DNA from: Prevotella sp. UBA2746
GTDB taxonomy: Bacteria > Bacteroidota > Bacteroidia > Bacteroidales > Bacteroidaceae
Direction of reading: 5' to 3'
DNA length: 31,135 nt
Assembly (NCBI GenBank): GCA_002353555.1
Contig: DEJO01000035.1
Span: forward strand, 23,896-55,030
In this document: positions 29,393 through 31,135 of the stretch, in pieces
Layout: each line of letters begins with the position of its first letter
How positions within the stretch are numbered: position 1 is the stretch's first letter
Program-made: the position numbers and the translations under genes
Notes under the pieces: generated by a model
Told to the model about the DNA's origin: nothing
Database searches by the model: none
The model's input: only the letters and a program-made list of their open reading frames with translations

Positions 29393-29983
29393 CTTTAACC
29401 ACTTCTCTACCTTTGCCTTACCTGTGCGTACCTCGTGGCCGTAGATGCTGAACCCCTTCGTGACGTTGGCACCTGGGAAGGCCTGTTCCACGTCTTCAAC
29501 GCAACTGGCAAGTCCGCTGCCTTCGTGGGTGGTGAAGGGGATGACGGTCTTGCCCTTCAGGTCATTGGCGTGTTTCTTGAAGAAGGTGAACATCACCTGG
29601 GGATAGGTGCCCCACCAAACGGGCCCACCGATAAAGACGGTATCGTACTTTGACAAATCGATGTCGCCCTCATATTCCGGTAACTCACCGTTCTTTGCTT
29701 CTTCTTTTGCCAACTTGATCAGCGGATTATACGCCATGCCGTCATACTTGTGGGTGACAATCTCGAACTGCTCTGCACCCGTCAACTCCGTGATATAGTC
29801 GGCAACGATCTTCGTGTTGCCCACCTCAATGTTTCCTACTGCGTAGTTGTCTCCTGCATGCGAGAAGAATACTACTAAGCTCTTTCCTTCCTTGTTCATC
29901 ATTTTCTCTTGTTTTGCGCCCCCTGTACATGCTGTCGATACAAACAGTGCTACAGTGGCTGCGATTAGACTTTTTATATTCAT
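29384..29983 (-). CDS. Flavodoxin-family lipoprotein
   Basis: A 199-residue protein with a lipoprotein signal: MNIKSLIAATVALFVSTAC with C19 in the lipobox STAC, then GGAKQEK. The flavodoxin domain begins SLVVFFSHAGDNYAVG (FMN phosphate loop), continues FIGGPVWWGTYPQVMFTFF (isoalloxazine-binding segment) and FTTHEGSGL. Such flavodoxins, usually cytoplasmic, carry electrons; export as a lipoprotein suggests a role in envelope redox chemistry. The start at 29983 is chosen because the 29 codons above it run through the promoter. It probably forms an operon with the aldo/keto reductase and diverges from an AraC regulator. Confidence 0.88.
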   Translation of the reverse strand: MNIKSLIAATVALFVSTACTGGAKQEKMMNKEGKSLVVFFSHAGDNYAVGNIEVGNTKIVADYITELTGAEQFEIVTHKYDGMAYNPLIKLAKEEAKNGELPEYEGDIDLSKYDTVFIGGPVWWGTYPQVMFTFFKKHANDLKGKTVIPFTTHEGSGLASCVEDVEQAFPGANVTKGFSIYGHEVRTGKAKVEKWLKSL

Positions 29984-30013
29984 ATTTATTGTTGTTTGGT
30001 GATTTGTACGGTG

Positions 30014-30021
30014 CAAAGATA
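30014..30021 (-). promoter_or_regulatory. Promoter -7 box of the flavodoxin gene
   Basis: Minus-strand TATCTTTG, 30 bases before the ATG at 29983. There is no clear -33 element at normal distance, which would fit activation by the divergent regulator. Confidence 0.65.
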
Positions 30022-30109
30022 TGATGATTTCCCCATGTTGTTGTTTTACAAATTGCTTTATGATTTTCACTTTTTACACAAAACGTTCGTTTATCAGTAA
30101 ATGATGGTG

Positions 30110-30117
30110 TATCTTTG
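30110..30117 (+). promoter_or_regulatory. Promoter -7 box of the divergent AraC gene
   Basis: TATCTTTG, 17 bases before the ATG at 30135. A weak TTC lies 21 bases upstream. The 90 bases between the two divergent -7 boxes are the likely operator region. Confidence 0.65.
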
Positions 30118-30134
30118 CCGAAAATAACAACGAC

Positions 30135-30962
30135 ATGAAGACCGATTTTCAATATTCAACAGACTTCTATGGTATCAATGCGGCAGAGCTGAAACACTCC
30201 TGTTTGCACTTGCTTTGCCTGGCTGGGGAGGGAAGCTTTGTGTTTAACGAGCATTGCTACCATATCGCAAAGAACGACTTGGTAGTGATACCGGTGCCCT
30301 CTCGTATCAGCAACCTCGCTGCTCATTCTGATATGCGGGTAGAGTGGTTTGCAGCCGACTATAAATTCCTGCAAAATCTGTTACCGTCAAACAACTACAG
30401 CATTGGAGGCAGCATCTCGCTGAACCAGAATCCTGTTATCAAACTGACAGACGAGCAGGTAAGACATCTGCACGATGACTTTCATCGTCTGCGCAATCGC
30501 ATGGAAGATAGTCACTTGCAGTTCTATAGTGAGCTGATGGGCAGTCTATGTCTGACAATGATGTACGACATCTTTGAAGCACATGCCCAGCGCGATGCCA
30601 CGGATAGCCATACCGACCGTACCGCCTATATAGTGAAGCAACTGATGGCTTTGCTGTCCACGGGCATTAGCCGGACAGAGCGTGAAGTGGGCTATTATGC
30701 TGAGCGCCTGAACGTGTCGCCTAAATACCTCTCTGCCACCATTAAGCGTATGACGGGGCATAGCGTCACGTCCTACATAGACCGTTATACCATTCCAATC
30801 TTAAAAAACTATCTGAATGACGAACGTCTGTCGCTTACTCAGATAGCAGAACTCATGAACTTCACCTCCTTGTCGTATTTCAGCCGTTATTGCGCTAAAC
30901 ATCTTGGTAAGTCGCCAAGTGAATATAGGTTGAGTGTTCAGCCGAAGTTCGATAATATATAA
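30135..30962 (+). CDS. AraC-family transcriptional regulator
   Basis: A 275-residue regulator with an N-terminal cupin-like sensor half (about 20-100, with LLCLAGEGSFVFNEHCYHIAKNDLVVIPVPSRI) and a C-terminal double HTH (about 180-270). The first helix pair is VGYYAERLNVSPKYLSATIKRMTG; the second is SLTQIAELMNFTSLSYFSRYCAKHLGKSPSEYR. The inducer is unknown. It diverges from the flavodoxin/aldo-keto reductase pair across about 150 bases, the classic arrangement for a regulator of the neighbouring operon. The cognate site could not be identified by eye. The last codons are followed by A+T-rich sequence and no clear terminator. Confidence 0.9.
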   Translation: MKTDFQYSTDFYGINAAELKHSCLHLLCLAGEGSFVFNEHCYHIAKNDLVVIPVPSRISNLAAHSDMRVEWFAADYKFLQNLLPSNNYSIGGSISLNQNPVIKLTDEQVRHLHDDFHRLRNRMEDSHLQFYSELMGSLCLTMMYDIFEAHAQRDATDSHTDRTAYIVKQLMALLSTGISRTEREVGYYAERLNVSPKYLSATIKRMTGHSVTSYIDRYTIPILKNYLNDERLSLTQIAELMNFTSLSYFSRYCAKHLGKSPSEYRLSVQPKFDNI

Positions 30963-31054
30963 TAATATAATAAGGTGTTATTTTCCGAAATCCTTACCAA
31001 TCGTCCATTGATTGTTAAATAACTGTTAAAATCTTTATTTTCTCCTCGTAAAAT

Positions 31055-31085
31055 TTGTCTGTGTGGTGAAAAGGCAGTACTTTTG
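31055..31085 (+). promoter_or_regulatory. Strong promoter at the window end
   Basis: TTG (31055-31057), 20 bases, then TACTTTTG (31078-31085), followed by a GGGG-TGT-CCCC hairpin and GAGAAGCGATCTT at the edge. The transcript lies outside the window. The terminal bases recall leaders of Bacteroidales rRNA operons, but no 16S sequence is present to confirm it. Confidence 0.6.
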
Positions 31086-31135
31086 CATCCGCTTTTGAGG
31101 GGTGTCCCCTTTGAGGCATACAGAGAAGCGATCTT

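Overview
The window reads as chromosomal DNA of a member of the Bacteroidales, most likely Prevotella or a close relative. The evidence is Bacteroidetes-type promoters (TAnnTTTG at -7, often TTG about 19 bases upstream) before many genes, an N-succinylornithine-type transcarbamylase in place of an ordinary ArgF, a DUF4421 envelope protein, a CarboxypepD_reg-like domain, and frequent AATTGAC/AATTATG-type heptamer repeats between genes. No tRNA, rRNA gene, CRISPR array, phage or classical insertion sequence is visible. The last 80 bases carry a strong promoter for something beyond the edge.

Layout. 1-4.3 kb: a broken copy of a family 2 glycosyltransferase, a DUF59 Fe-S assembly protein, then (minus strand) the intact glycosyltransferase, a secreted serpin with an extra N-terminal domain, and radC. 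4.3-9.5 kb: efp (minus) diverges from rpmH (plus); rpmH is followed by a terminator that overlaps the promoter of a plus-strand operon PASTA protein - rluD-type synthase - ddl - acyltransferase. 9.5-18.1 kb: a minus-strand amino-acid block, argD - proC - XRE/cupin regulator - acyl-CoA synthetase - proB - proA - secreted unknown - argF', ending at a threonine aldolase remnant. 18.2-22.3 kb: an accessory island with an AraC-type regulator, a two-helix membrane protein and four small secreted proteins, all on the minus strand and embedded in repeats. 22.3-26.3 kb: argR - GNAT/DUF559 fusion - argG - argC (minus). 26.5-31.1 kb: a Bax-inhibitor-1 protein diverging from a DUF4421 protein, then a flavodoxin lipoprotein and aldo/keto reductase diverging from a second AraC regulator.

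The arginine and proline genes form one functional set: ArgC, ArgD, ArgF' and ArgG carry out consecutive steps through blocked (probably succinylated) intermediates, ProB/ProA/ProC make proline, and ArgR is autoregulated through a perfect ARG-box-like site. argB, argH and the deacylase are not in the window. The accessory island sits between argC and argD.

The most interesting signals are: (1) a 33-base sequence containing a long inverted repeat, present exactly twice, at the same distance upstream of the promoters of the island's AraC gene and of its secreted-protein operon, and so a candidate regulon operator; (2) a GC-rich palindromic repeat that abuts stop codons and has also entered reading frames, so that ArgD, ArgG, ArgC and the GNAT protein carry repeat-encoded residues; (3) a DUF559 nuclease-fold module between inverted copies of that repeat, fused in frame to the GNAT protein; and (4) three 10-bp palindromes at exact 22-bp intervals.
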